Notes under the pieces: model-generated | The model's input: the letters and a program-made list of their open reading frames with translations, nothing else | The model's database searches: none | Told to the model about the DNA's origin: nothing | Translations under genes and position numbers: made by a program | Origin: Alphaproteobacteria bacterium | Lineage (GTDB): Bacteria; Pseudomonadota; Alphaproteobacteria; Puniceispirillales; Marisalimonadaceae | NCBI GenBank assembly: GCA_004213885.1 | Contig: SGYL01000004.1 | Span: forward strand, 1 to 64,000 | DNA: 64,000 bases | Direction of reading: 5' to 3' | In this document: one piece after another, positions 8,444-17,239 of the stretch | Numbering within the stretch: position 1 is the first letter of the stretch | Layout: the number at the start of each line of letters is the position of its first letter

Positions 8444-10003
8444 TTATTTCTCGAATTTTAAAGACCATTTTATTATTAACTTATTTAATTCTCTAATTTT
8501 TTTTAGTTCAACTAAATTCACTATTTGCTTACTAACATATCTTTCAGAATTCTGATATATTATAGTATTATCTATTTGAATATTATCTGAGGATGAAAAA
8601 AATTTACCGATAATTTTATTTGTTGAATTTTGAAGCAATAAATTTTGATTGTGTAATTTAATAGGATTGATTTCATGATGTAAATGAAATCTTATTGTAG
8701 CAAATTTTGGTTTGATTCCATAGTTACCTATAGAAAATATTTCGTCTTCTCCAATTAAATATGGAGTTTTTTTTGAAATAAAAAGTCTTCTTTTATGACC
8801 AATTCCAAAAAGAGATTTATAAGCATCGTGTGATACTTGAACTAAATATCCATTTTCATCTTCATTCTTTTTTACTTCAAGGTGATTGATTTTTCTTAGA
8901 CCTGTTAAATCAAGGTTATTTCTATCATCAATAGATAGAGAACTATGTGCAGCTGTTGAAGATATAGCTCTCAAATCATTATTGTTGTTTGATTTAAAAT
9001 AAAAGCTACCAACATTTGTTATAATTTTAGCTTTTTGATAAAAAAGTTCAAAAGCACATAGACTAGCCTTGTTATTTAAAATTTTATTATTATAAAAAAG
9101 GTCTTTGTTTCCTGCATCAAGGATCATGTTTAAATTATTTGAAGAAATGGAAATATAACCTGAGTGTCTAACAAATGAAAAATTATATTTAGTTCCACTT
9201 AATCGTTTTAAAGTTTCAGAAATTTTTTCTTTTTTTATTAACGAGCCAGAGTTAAAGCTGCAAAATGAATCCTTAGTTACACAAAAAATTTTAAAATAAT
9301 CTCCCATAACTTTCACTAAAGTTTGAATAATGGGCGAGTTTAATTTTCTATTCGTTGCTATTGCTGATCTAATCTCTAATAAATCTCTTAAAACATCTAA
9401 TTGGATCATAGGGCATCTAGATAAATGTCCTCCATCCTTTAAAATAAAATTTTCAGATAAAGTTTTGAGCCGATTCAAGAATGAATTTATTTTATTTAAA
9501 TCATTAAATAAAAAAATATTTCCTATTATAAGGCCTTTTATTGTTTTGAAATTATATAAATTTGTATTTTTTTTTAATAAATAATCTAATAATTCTAATT
9601 GAATATAGATTGAATTTAAATTTTTTTTTTGAAATTTTATGTCACCACTTTTTGCGTACCATGAATAAGTCATACACATAATTGTAATTCTTTCGGCTAT
9701 TAAATTGGGCTTAAAGGATTTAGAAAATAAATTTTTATTATTATCAATCCAATGATTGACAATCTTTCTAGCTATCGACCGGGTTTTCAAAATTCCACAT
9801 GATTTAAGATCTCTTAAAAAGTCAAAGTTATCTATGTTTTGTATCTCATTGATAGGGTATTTTGCATTTGTAATTAATTCTCCATTTTGAGAGTTACCAC
9901 TCCAAATATCAGAGAAAATAATATGTGGGTCATCTGAATCTATAAATTTTAATTTCTTTTTAAATAGATAATTTTTTATCTTATTTGAGAATAAATTTAT
10001 CAT
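8444..10003 (-). CDS. Heparinase II/III-family protein
   Basis: A 519-residue protein with an alpha-helical N-terminal half and a beta-rich C-terminal half, the arrangement of the heparinase II/III polysaccharide-lyase-like family. In Alphaproteobacteria this gene commonly sits between rsmB and purH. Recognisable stretches include DGGHLSRCPMIQLDVLRDL at about residue 195 and the C-terminal region with AAHSSLSIDD, which resembles the family's conserved beta-sandwich entry. No signal peptide is evident. The natural substrate is unknown, and family assignment depends partly on gene order. It directly abuts rsmB with no gap. Confidence 0.82.
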   Translation of the reverse strand: MINLFSNKIKNYLFKKKLKFIDSDDPHIIFSDIWSGNSQNGELITNAKYPINEIQNIDNFDFLRDLKSCGILKTRSIARKIVNHWIDNNKNLFSKSFKPNLIAERITIMCMTYSWYAKSGDIKFQKKNLNSIYIQLELLDYLLKKNTNLYNFKTIKGLIIGNIFLFNDLNKINSFLNRLKTLSENFILKDGGHLSRCPMIQLDVLRDLLEIRSAIATNRKLNSPIIQTLVKVMGDYFKIFCVTKDSFCSFNSGSLIKKEKISETLKRLSGTKYNFSFVRHSGYISISSNNLNMILDAGNKDLFYNNKILNNKASLCAFELFYQKAKIITNVGSFYFKSNNNNDLRAISSTAAHSSLSIDDRNNLDLTGLRKINHLEVKKNEDENGYLVQVSHDAYKSLFGIGHKRRLFISKKTPYLIGEDEIFSIGNYGIKPKFATIRFHLHHEINPIKLHNQNLLLQNSTNKIIGKFFSSSDNIQIDNTIIYQNSERYVSKQIVNLVELKKIRELNKLIIKWSLKFEK

Positions 10004-11365
10004 CTAAAATTTTCTTTCAATTATTGCAGAAAAAAAACCATTATTACCATCAAGATGATCATTTTGATGCACTTTAAAATCAATAGGAAGGAATTTTAAA
10101 TAACCCATAGTATTTAATTTTAAAGTTGTTTTTAAGTCTTGAACATATTGATTGAGATTTAAAATTTGAAAATTAGTGTTTGTTTTCAAAAATTTATTTA
10201 CAATATCTTCACCCTCTTCTTTTTCCAAAGAACAAACAATATACATTAAATATCCACCTACTTTAATATTTGATGCAGCATTTTTTAGTAATTCTTGTTG
10301 TATTCTTTGAAGCTTCGTTAAGTCAATAATATTGTTTCGAATTAAAATATCAGGGTTTTTTCTAATTGTTCCTGTTGATGAACAAGGAGCATCAATTATT
10401 ATTATATCTTGTTCTTCTGGGAATTTGTAAGTTCTTCCATCTACAGAAATTAATTTTGATTTAAAATTTAGACGTTTCAAGTTGTCTGACATTATATTTA
10501 ATCTTTTTTTATTTATATCATTACTTACTATTTCATAACCATTATCTAAAAGTTGAAATGTTTTACCTCCAGGAGCGGCACAAATATCTGAGATTTTTAA
10601 AAACTCATTATTTTTATTTATCTTTTTTAAAAATTTTAATAGGTATTCTATGTGTAAATACGAGCTTAAATCTTGAACCCACCAAATCCCTTTATTGAAA
10701 TATAAAATATCATTTATTTTTCCTTTATAATTACTCCTAATTACATTTGGATAAATTTCATGCCCATCTAAAAATTTTATTAAATTATTTTTTTTTTCAA
10801 TATTCATTTTTTTAGAACAAATTATGTCTAAGTAAGGTTCTTTGTTTAAAACATTTAACATTTTTGTGGTTTTTATTTTTCCATATTGTTTTTCCCAACT
10901 ATTTAACATCCATTTTGGGTAATTGTTTTTTATATCCCAATTACTTGAAGATAGGTTATCTTTTTGTCTAACTATGTTTTGTAGAACAGCATTAATGAAG
11001 CCTGAATATTTTACCCCACAAAGAATTTTTGATAAATCCACGTAAGAGTTTAAAACTGCATAGTGTGGTGTTCTTGACCAAATAATTTCTGCTGTACCTA
11101 ATAAGAGTATTCCATCTAAAAAATATAAGTTTTTACTAACTTGTTTTTTTACAAACTTTTTAAGAAAGAATTTTATTTGATTATGATTTCTCAATGCTAA
11201 ATGTGTTAAAAAATAGATAAATGATCTATCTTTGGAATTTAAGCTATTAAAAGATTTATCATTTCTAAAGATATCACTCAGTTTATTTTTTTTAATAAAA
11301 AGCAATTCCCATATTTTTAAAGCAACAAATCTTATATTTTTTTTGTTTTTTACATCAGAATTCAT
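10004..11365 (-). CDS. rsmB: 16S rRNA (cytosine-C5) methyltransferase RsmB-like
   Basis: An RsmB/Fmu/Sun-type enzyme that methylates C967 of 16S rRNA (E. coli numbering). Residues 1 to about 140 form the NusB-like RNA-binding domain. The Rossmann methyltransferase domain follows, with SAM motif DICAAPGGKTFQLLD at about 262, the DAPCSSTGTIRKNPDI motif near 328 and the catalytic cysteine in MYIVCSLEKEEGED near 386. The 453-residue length is normal. It is the first gene of rsmB-heparinase-purH and is divergent from the small DUF1674 gene with a 47-base gap. Confidence 0.92.
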   Translation of the reverse strand: MNSDVKNKKNIRFVALKIWELLFIKKNKLSDIFRNDKSFNSLNSKDRSFIYFLTHLALRNHNQIKFFLKKFVKKQVSKNLYFLDGILLLGTAEIIWSRTPHYAVLNSYVDLSKILCGVKYSGFINAVLQNIVRQKDNLSSSNWDIKNNYPKWMLNSWEKQYGKIKTTKMLNVLNKEPYLDIICSKKMNIEKKNNLIKFLDGHEIYPNVIRSNYKGKINDILYFNKGIWWVQDLSSYLHIEYLLKFLKKINKNNEFLKISDICAAPGGKTFQLLDNGYEIVSNDINKKRLNIMSDNLKRLNFKSKLISVDGRTYKFPEEQDIIIIDAPCSSTGTIRKNPDILIRNNIIDLTKLQRIQQELLKNAASNIKVGGYLMYIVCSLEKEEGEDIVNKFLKTNTNFQILNLNQYVQDLKTTLKLNTMGYLKFLPIDFKVHQNDHLDGNNGFFSAIIERKF

Positions 11366-11394
11366 ATATATGATTATATAGCTTTATTTAAAAT

Positions 11395-11411
11395 AAAACC
11401 GAAAGGGTTTT
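11395..11411 (+). promoter_or_regulatory. Small hairpin covering the Shine-Dalgarno of the DUF1674 gene
   Basis: The leader reads AAAACC-GAAAG-GGTTTT, a perfect 6-bp stem with a 5-base loop. It ends one base before the ATG at 11413. The AAAGGG ribosome-binding sequence is split between loop and right arm, so folding would hide it. Only two pairs are G-C, so the stem is weak and could be chance. Confidence 0.3.
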
Positions 11412-11412
11412 T

Positions 11413-11583
11413 ATGAAACAAGAAAAAAAAAATGAAAAAAAAATACTTTCAAACAAAAATAAAAAAATTAATAAATCAGAAAAAATAAAAATTACTTCTT
11501 ATAAGGAAATTGGGGGGCCTAAAGGTAAAGAACCTACTAGATACGGTGATTGGGAAAAGAATGGAAGATGCAGTGATTTTTAA
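11413..11583 (+). CDS. DUF1674 protein (SdhAF4-like, succinate dehydrogenase assembly)
   Basis: A 56-residue gene. After a Lys/Asn-rich N-terminus of about 30 residues it carries the family signature [18 protein letters not shown], ending in NGRCSDF. This C-terminal block is the hallmark of DUF1674, whose eukaryotic member SdhAF4/Sdh8 helps mature the flavinated subunit of succinate dehydrogenase. The start has an AAAGGG Shine-Dalgarno sequence. It is followed after 5 bases by the DUF1491 gene and is divergent from rsmB. Family identity is strong; the assembly role here is inferred from homology. Confidence 0.88.
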   Translation: MKQEKKNEKKILSNKNKKINKSEKIKITSYKEIGGPKGKEPTRYGDWEKNGRCSDF

Positions 11584-11588
11584 TTAAA

Positions 11589-11933
11589 ATGGAAGATAGT
11601 TTAAAAACAGAGATAATAATTAAATCTGTAACTAAAATTGCACAACAAGACGGAATTCCAGTTTTTGTAGTAAAAAAGGGTGATCCAGATTCAGGGATCA
11701 TTCTAATAAAAATTGATTTGTTGAACGGCAAAGGTCAACTTTTAAGAAGAAATTATTCCTATTCTCTAAAAAAAAATAAATCAATAATTGAATATATCAA
11801 GTTACATAAAGAAATAGAATTGGAATATCCAAAGCTTCAAAAATTAATTGAAAAAGAAATTAAAATTGACACTGATGCTTGGGTAGTCGAGATAGAGGAT
11901 AAACAAGGAAGAAATTTTTTTGAAAAGATTTAA
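11589..11933 (+). CDS. DUF1491 family protein
   Basis: A 114-residue protein matching DUF1491, a small family largely confined to Alphaproteobacteria. Visible features are a predicted alpha-beta fold, the block FVVKKGDPDSGIILIKI near residues 26-42 and the C-terminal DTDAWVVEIEDKQGRNF with a conserved tryptophan. Function is unknown. It forms a two-gene unit with the DUF1674 gene upstream (5-base gap). Its TAA stop lies within the palindrome TTAA (11930-11933), which is also the stop of the convergent PanE-like gene. Confidence 0.85.
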   Translation: MEDSLKTEIIIKSVTKIAQQDGIPVFVVKKGDPDSGIILIKIDLLNGKGQLLRRNYSYSLKKNKSIIEYIKLHKEIELEYPKLQKLIEKEIKIDTDAWVVEIEDKQGRNFFEKI

Positions 11934-12946
11934 TGTAATATTTTTTCTAATTCTTCATTTTTTTTATAAATTCCTAATAATTCTCCTTTAAATTTAAGAA
12001 GATTATACATTTGTTCTAAATTGTAAGTATTTATATTTAACTTCTTGCCAATTTCAATTATTGAGCCAATTATAGGGTCAATTTCTAATGGTTTTCCTGC
12101 CTCTAAATCTTGTGCCGTTGAAGGTTTGTGGCCTTGAATTGAAGTTGCACCTTTAATTCTATCATCAATTGAAACCCTAAACTTTATCCCAATTTCTTCT
12201 CCAACAAGTTTACATTCTTCCATCATTTTTTTTATTAAATTTAATATTGCTGGATTTTCCCCAATCTCATCGAGTGTAGATCCTGTCAATGCACTTAAAA
12301 TGTTAAATGAACAATTACCCCATAACTTAATCCAAATTTCATCTCTTAAGTTTTTCTTTTGTGGTGCTTTTAATCCACTATCAATTAAAATATTTGATAT
12401 TTCTCTTAACCTTTCGGAAATCATTCCGTTAGGTTCACCAAGTGAAAATCTATCGCCTTCAGTATGTTTTATAATACCAGGTTCTAAAATTTCACAAGCT
12501 GGGTAAACTACACAACCAATGGCACTGTTTGGATTCAAGGTGCTCCAAATTTTTCCTTTAGGGTCTACACTTTCTAAATGTGTATTATCTAATTTAGTTT
12601 GAGTTTTTGCTTCGTGAAAATACCACCAAGGAAGTCCATTTACAGCGGATATAATAGTTGTATTTTCATCAAGTATAGGAGACAAGTTATCTAATATTAG
12701 TGGTATAGATTGAGCTTTAACACCTATAAAAACGTAATCTTGTTTTCCTAGGTCACTTGCATTTTCAGATATATCAAAATGAAATGATCTTTTGATTTCA
12801 TCTTTAATTAGAGTTAACCCCTTTTTTTCAATGATTTCTTTATGTTGACCCCTGGCAACTATTGAAATTTTATTATTTGTTTTTTTTAATGAGCAAGCTA
12901 AATAACCACCAATAGCTCCAGCACCAAATATACATATTTTTTTCAT
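11930..12946 (-). CDS. PanE/ApbA-family reductase (2-dehydropantoate 2-reductase-like)
   Basis: A 338-residue NAD(P)-dependent reductase with an N-terminal Rossmann motif FGAGAIGGYLA at residues 7-17 and the C-terminal all-helical ApbA domain, where KLWGNCSFNILSALTG (about residue 208) contains the Lys and Asn typical of ketopantoate reductases. True PanE makes pantoate for CoA synthesis, but many paralogues act on other 2-keto acids. It lies 3 bases after an acyl-CoA ligase gene and faces an enolase-superfamily enzyme, which suggests catabolism of a branched or hydroxy acid rather than pantothenate synthesis; panB and panC are not nearby. No gene symbol is given for that reason. Confidence 0.82.
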   Translation of the reverse strand: MKKICIFGAGAIGGYLACSLKKTNNKISIVARGQHKEIIEKKGLTLIKDEIKRSFHFDISENASDLGKQDYVFIGVKAQSIPLILDNLSPILDENTTIISAVNGLPWWYFHEAKTQTKLDNTHLESVDPKGKIWSTLNPNSAIGCVVYPACEILEPGIIKHTEGDRFSLGEPNGMISERLREISNILIDSGLKAPQKKNLRDEIWIKLWGNCSFNILSALTGSTLDEIGENPAILNLIKKMMEECKLVGEEIGIKFRVSIDDRIKGATSIQGHKPSTAQDLEAGKPLEIDPIIGSIIEIGKKLNINTYNLEQMYNLLKFKGELLGIYKKNEELEKILH

Positions 12947-12949
12947 AAA

Positions 12950-14452
12950 TTATTCTAGTCCAAATTTTTTGGCTAATCCAATCCTTTGTAATTTCCCTGT
13001 TGCACCTTTAGGAATATCCTCGACAATAAATATTTTTTTTGGAATTTTAAATTTGGCTAATTTTTCGTTTGCATAGGATTTAATATCATCTTCCGTACAA
13101 CTTTTATTTTCTTTAAGTTTTATTGCTACAGCAATATCTTCTCCTAGCATTTTATCTTTATATCCAAAGCATAACGCTTGATCAATTGGAGGAAAATCCA
13201 TTAAGATATTATCAACTTCTAAAGGAGATATTTTTTCACCACCTTTGTTGATTATCTCTTTTAATCTCCCAGAAATTTTAAGATAACCATCTTCATCAAA
13301 AAAACCTTCATCACCAGTCTTAAACCAATCATTTACAAATGATTGTTTGTTAGCTTCAGGATTATTTTCATATCCATTAGTAACATTATCCCCTTTAATA
13401 CAAATTTCACCAATTTCACCTTGGGATAATTTTTCATTTTTATCATTCATAATACAAATTTCTGGACCTGCTGGCATTCCAACTAAGCCAGGTTTTTGAA
13501 TAGCAGGAGGGAGTGGATTTGATGCCATCTGATGAGTTGCTTCAGTCATACCATAAGCTTCTATTACAGGTGTTTGAAATATATCATGTAATTGTTCAAA
13601 AATAGCAGGTGGTAGTGATGCAGATGATGATCTAATAAAGCGTAAATTAAGTTGTTTTGCTTTATCTGATTTTTTTTGAGCCCTAAGTAAAATTGCTTGA
13701 TGCATTGTGGGTACTCCGGAATACCAAGTAATATTTTGTGTTTCAGCTAAGTCTAAAAATTTAAGAGCATTAAAACCATTACTTGCGCAAACAGATGCAC
13801 CAACTTTTGCTGAAGCACTTAAGACAGCAATTAAACCATGTATATGAAACAAAGGCATTATATTTAGACAGTGATCATCAGCTGTTAATTTTAAACTTTT
13901 TGAAATATTTACCGCAGATGTAAAAATATTTAAATTTGATAACGGAACTATTTTAGGTCTTGAGGTGGTTCCTGATGTGTGTAGAACCAAAGCCTCATCA
14001 TAATCATATGGATTTTTATAATCAGTTTCTTTATCAAATAATTCGAACGTTCCTAGAGGTTGATTATCAGAAATTCTCATTTTAAAAACAGGTATATTTA
14101 AATTTTTAGCAGCAATTACAGCTAAACTTTTTGAATTTGGTTCAACCAAGAGAAATTTAGGCTTGAGATCGTCAAGATAAAATTCAAATTCTTCCTGTTT
14201 ATATGAAGGGTTTAAAGGTGCTGCAGACATATAGCTTGAGATGCTCAAAAAAGAACTTGCCATGAGAGGCCCATTTGGCAAAACAATTGCAGCTCTGTCA
14301 CTATTTATTATATTAATAGCAGCTAACTGACGAGATATTTTTTCGTTAAAAATTTTAAATTCTCCATAAGAGAGTTTTTCATTTTTTTCAGATGTAAGAA
14401 AAATTAGATCATCATTTTGTTGATTAATCATATTTCTAATTGTTTTTTTCAT
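12950..14452 (-). CDS. AMP-forming acyl-CoA synthetase / ligase
   Basis: A 500-residue ANL-superfamily enzyme that activates a carboxylic acid to its CoA thioester via an acyl adenylate. Visible motifs are the P-loop LHTSGTTSRPKIVPL at about 160, the YGMTEATHQM motif near 299, the hinge region GRLKEIINKGGEKISPLEVD near 400-420 and the catalytic Lys487 in GATGKLQR. Its compact size and overall look recall oxalyl-CoA or short-chain ligases, but the substrate cannot be read from sequence. It is the first gene of a pair with the PanE-like reductase and is divergent from the enolase-superfamily gene across 90 bases. Confidence 0.88.
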   Translation of the reverse strand: MKKTIRNMINQQNDDLIFLTSEKNEKLSYGEFKIFNEKISRQLAAINIINSDRAAIVLPNGPLMASSFLSISSYMSAAPLNPSYKQEEFEFYLDDLKPKFLLVEPNSKSLAVIAAKNLNIPVFKMRISDNQPLGTFELFDKETDYKNPYDYDEALVLHTSGTTSRPKIVPLSNLNIFTSAVNISKSLKLTADDHCLNIMPLFHIHGLIAVLSASAKVGASVCASNGFNALKFLDLAETQNITWYSGVPTMHQAILLRAQKKSDKAKQLNLRFIRSSSASLPPAIFEQLHDIFQTPVIEAYGMTEATHQMASNPLPPAIQKPGLVGMPAGPEICIMNDKNEKLSQGEIGEICIKGDNVTNGYENNPEANKQSFVNDWFKTGDEGFFDEDGYLKISGRLKEIINKGGEKISPLEVDNILMDFPPIDQALCFGYKDKMLGEDIAVAIKLKENKSCTEDDIKSYANEKLAKFKIPKKIFIVEDIPKGATGKLQRIGLAKKFGLE

Positions 14453-14542
14453 ATTTCTCTCTTACAAATTAAAACAGAAGAAGTCTATATACATTTTACA
14501 AATAAAAACTTTTAATAATTATTATATTTAGAAAGTGATTTT

Positions 14543-15682
14543 ATGAAACAGATAATTGATAATATAGAAGCATTTGTTTTAACAGGGCCAGATGAATCAA
14601 GACCGCACTGGGTGAGTCATTTTATCGTTCCAACAGCAAATGAGTTATTGGTTAAAGTCAAAACAAATGAAGGCATTGAAGGCTTTGGTATATGCACTGT
14701 TTATGCTGATATAAACCCAATTATAAATACAATAAAATCAGGATTTTTAGAACACATTATTGGAATGGATGCAACTTCACCAGAGAAAATTTATGATAAA
14801 ATTTTTGGTATGACAGCAAAAAAATTATCTTTTGAAAAAAAATGGAGTAAAGAGACTTTAATAAGAATATCTGCTGCTATAGATATAGCATGTTGGGACA
14901 TAATAGGAAAATTTTCAAATCTTCCTCTTTATAAATTATTTGGTGGATATAGAGATCAAGTACCTTGCTACGTAACCTGTGCCTATTATAGAGATGGAAA
15001 AGATAATATAGAGTTAAGAGATGAAATAAAGATGCTAGTTGAACAAGGGCATAAAGGTTTCAAAGGTAAAATAGGAGGTTTATCTTTAAAAGAAGATATG
15101 GAAAGAATGGCGATTGTTAGGGAAATCATTGGAGAAGATAATGATCTGATGGTTGATGTTAATAGAGCTTGGGATTTAAAAACAGCAATTCAAGGTGCAA
15201 AGGAATTAAAATCATTAAATCCGAGATGGCTCGAAGAACCAGTCAGATGGTCAGATGATAGACGTGAATTAAAACTATTATCTCAACAAACAGATATTCC
15301 ACTATCTGGTGGTGAGAGTGAAATAACAATTTATGGATGTAGATCAATTTTGGAAGAACAAGCGATACAGATTTTACAATTTGACTGTACTATGTTTGGT
15401 GGCTTTAGTGGAGGAAAAAAATTGTCGGCCCTATGTGAATTAAATCACGTAGATATAGCACCACACCATGATTGTTTTATTCATGCTCATATTGTGGCAG
15501 CTAGTCCATCAGGTTTGATAGTTGAATCTTTTACAGATCCAGAAAGAGATCCTCTTCAAGCTGAACTTTTTGAAAATCCTCCAAAAATTGAAAACGGTAT
15601 TTTATATATGAATAAAGAATCAGGTCTGGGATTAAAGTTATCTTCAGATGCTGTTAATAAATTTGGTAAAAAAATAAATTAG
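14543..15682 (+). CDS. Mandelate racemase / muconate lactonizing enzyme family protein
   Basis: A 379-residue enolase-superfamily enzyme. The N-terminal capping domain (about 1-130) is followed by a TIM barrel with the mandelate-racemase-type residue set: K174-G-K176, metal ligands Asp205 (VDVNRAW), Glu231/232 (LEEP) and Glu258 (GGES), Asp281 and the His308-His309 pair (APHHD), and Glu328. This set abstracts an alpha proton from a carboxylate, as in sugar-acid dehydratases and racemases. It is divergent from an acyl-CoA ligase/PanE-like pair, pointing to sugar-acid or hydroxy-acid use. The substrate is unknown. dusA follows after 12 bases. Confidence 0.88.
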   Translation: MKQIIDNIEAFVLTGPDESRPHWVSHFIVPTANELLVKVKTNEGIEGFGICTVYADINPIINTIKSGFLEHIIGMDATSPEKIYDKIFGMTAKKLSFEKKWSKETLIRISAAIDIACWDIIGKFSNLPLYKLFGGYRDQVPCYVTCAYYRDGKDNIELRDEIKMLVEQGHKGFKGKIGGLSLKEDMERMAIVREIIGEDNDLMVDVNRAWDLKTAIQGAKELKSLNPRWLEEPVRWSDDRRELKLLSQQTDIPLSGGESEITIYGCRSILEEQAIQILQFDCTMFGGFSGGKKLSALCELNHVDIAPHHDCFIHAHIVAASPSGLIVESFTDPERDPLQAELFENPPKIENGILYMNKESGLGLKLSSDAVNKFGKKIN

Positions 15683-15694
15683 GTTATTTAAAAA

Positions 15695-16675
15695 ATGACT
15701 TTCTCTATTGCCCCAATGATGAAATGGACTGATCAACATTGCAGATATTTCCATAGAATTTTAACTAAAAAAGCAATTCTATTCACTGAAATGATTTCTG
15801 TTGATGCAATATTATATGGACCTCAACACAAACTATTGTCTTCAAACTACTTTGATAACTCAACTATAATTCAAGTTGGGGGGAATGATCCTAAAAAATT
15901 GGGTAAAGTTGCTAAGATTGTAGAAAAATATGGATATACTGAGATCAATTTAAATATTGGTTGTCCTTCAAACAGAGTGAAGTTGGGTAATTTTGGAGCC
16001 TGTTTGATGGCAAGTCCACAAATAGTATCAGATTGTGTGAAATCAATAAAAAATAATTCAAACCTAAAGGTATCAATTAAGTGTAGAATTGGAATTGATA
16101 ACATGTCATCTCTGGATCTTGATAGGTTTGTATCAATCACTTCTACCGCGGGGGTAAAAAAATTTATAATACATGCTAGGAAAGCTATATTAGGAGGCTT
16201 AAGTCCAAAACAAAATAGAGAAATACCACCTTTAGATTATCAAAGAGTTGAAAAATTAAAAAAAGAAAATAATGATTTAATTATTATCTTGAATGGTGGA
16301 ATTGTTTCTTTAGAGGCTGGAATTCAACATACTCGTGATTTAAATTTAGATGGCTTTATGATGGGAAGAGAAGCTTACAAAAATCCTTATATTTTAAGTT
16401 TTGCTGATAAATTAATATATGGAGATTCAAATGGAGAAAATATATCTAGGCGAACAGTTGCATTTAAAGTTGCTGATTATATAGATCAATTTTTGTTTGA
16501 TAATAATGATCATTTAATAACAAGACACATTTTGGGTCTATATAATAATATGTACTTTTCTCGTGAATGGAGAAACAATATTTTAGATAAAAGTTTTTTT
16601 AAATTAAAAGGTGACAAATTAAGGTTTGCTACGGATAAGATAGAAAAAATGATCTCTCTTAGACAAGCTGCATAA
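15695..16675 (+). CDS. dusA: tRNA-dihydrouridine synthase A
   Basis: A flavoprotein that reduces uridine in the tRNA D-loop. The 326-residue TIM-barrel protein begins SIAPMMKWTDQHCRYF, the DusA-specific N-terminus (APMMxWTDxHCR). The catalytic cysteine is Cys90 in NLNIGCPSNRVKLGNFGACL. FMN and tRNA contacts are seen in FIIHARKAILGGLSPKQNR near 157 and in LNGGI near 203. The DusA-type C-terminal helical domain is present. It follows the enolase-superfamily gene by 12 bases and precedes yciB, but is functionally unrelated to either. Confidence 0.95.
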   Translation: MTFSIAPMMKWTDQHCRYFHRILTKKAILFTEMISVDAILYGPQHKLLSSNYFDNSTIIQVGGNDPKKLGKVAKIVEKYGYTEINLNIGCPSNRVKLGNFGACLMASPQIVSDCVKSIKNNSNLKVSIKCRIGIDNMSSLDLDRFVSITSTAGVKKFIIHARKAILGGLSPKQNREIPPLDYQRVEKLKKENNDLIIILNGGIVSLEAGIQHTRDLNLDGFMMGREAYKNPYILSFADKLIYGDSNGENISRRTVAFKVADYIDQFLFDNNDHLITRHILGLYNNMYFSREWRNNILDKSFFKLKGDKLRFATDKIEKMISLRQAA

Positions 16676-16695
16676 TAAAATTAATGGAGAAATGA

Positions 16696-17238
16696 ATGGA
16701 AAAAAAAGAGACATATAGATCCTTATTGGAACTGGGGCCACTGATTTTATTTTTTGGTGTTAACTATTTTTATGGTATTTTCGCTGGAACAGCTGTTCTT
16801 GTTATAAGCACTATAATAGCATTAATTATATCTTGGTATTTTTTCAAAAATATTCCGATGTTAGCAGCATTTGGTTGTTTAGCAGTTGTTTTGTTTGGTG
16901 GTCTTACATTATTTTTTGATAATGATTTTTTTATCAAAATTAAACCAACCGTAGTTTCTTTAATTATCGCTTTAATATTATTATTTGGACAATTTTTAGG
17001 AAAAAACTTTTTATCTGTTGTGATGAGGTCTTCGATTAAACTCGATACGATAGGTTGGAATAAACTGACTTGGTTATGGATCGCAATGTTTATTGTAATG
17101 GCAATAGCAAATGAGATTGCATGGAGAAATTTAAGTACAGATGATTGGGTATCTTTTAAAGCTTTTGGTATACCTGTTTTGTCGGTAGTTTTCGGATTAT
17201 TTTCAATTCCAATAATAAAAAAATATCAACAAGAATAA
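16696..17238 (+). CDS. yciB: Inner membrane protein YciB / septation protein A
   Basis: A 180-residue inner membrane protein with five to six hydrophobic segments, matching the YciB/IspZ family, implicated in envelope integrity and septation. The motif LELGPLILFFGVNYFYGIF at the first helix and the block KLTWLWIAMFIVMAIANEI with NLSTDDWVSFKAFG are family hallmarks. The start at 16696 is supported by a GGAGAA Shine-Dalgarno sequence 6 bases upstream; an ATG 4 bases earlier is out of frame. It ends one base before the stop of the convergent ccmI. Confidence 0.92.
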   Translation: MEKKETYRSLLELGPLILFFGVNYFYGIFAGTAVLVISTIIALIISWYFFKNIPMLAAFGCLAVVLFGGLTLFFDNDFFIKIKPTVVSLIIALILLFGQFLGKNFLSVVMRSSIKLDTIGWNKLTWLWIAMFIVMAIANEIAWRNLSTDDWVSFKAFGIPVLSVVFGLFSIPIIKKYQQE

Positions 17239-17239
17239 G

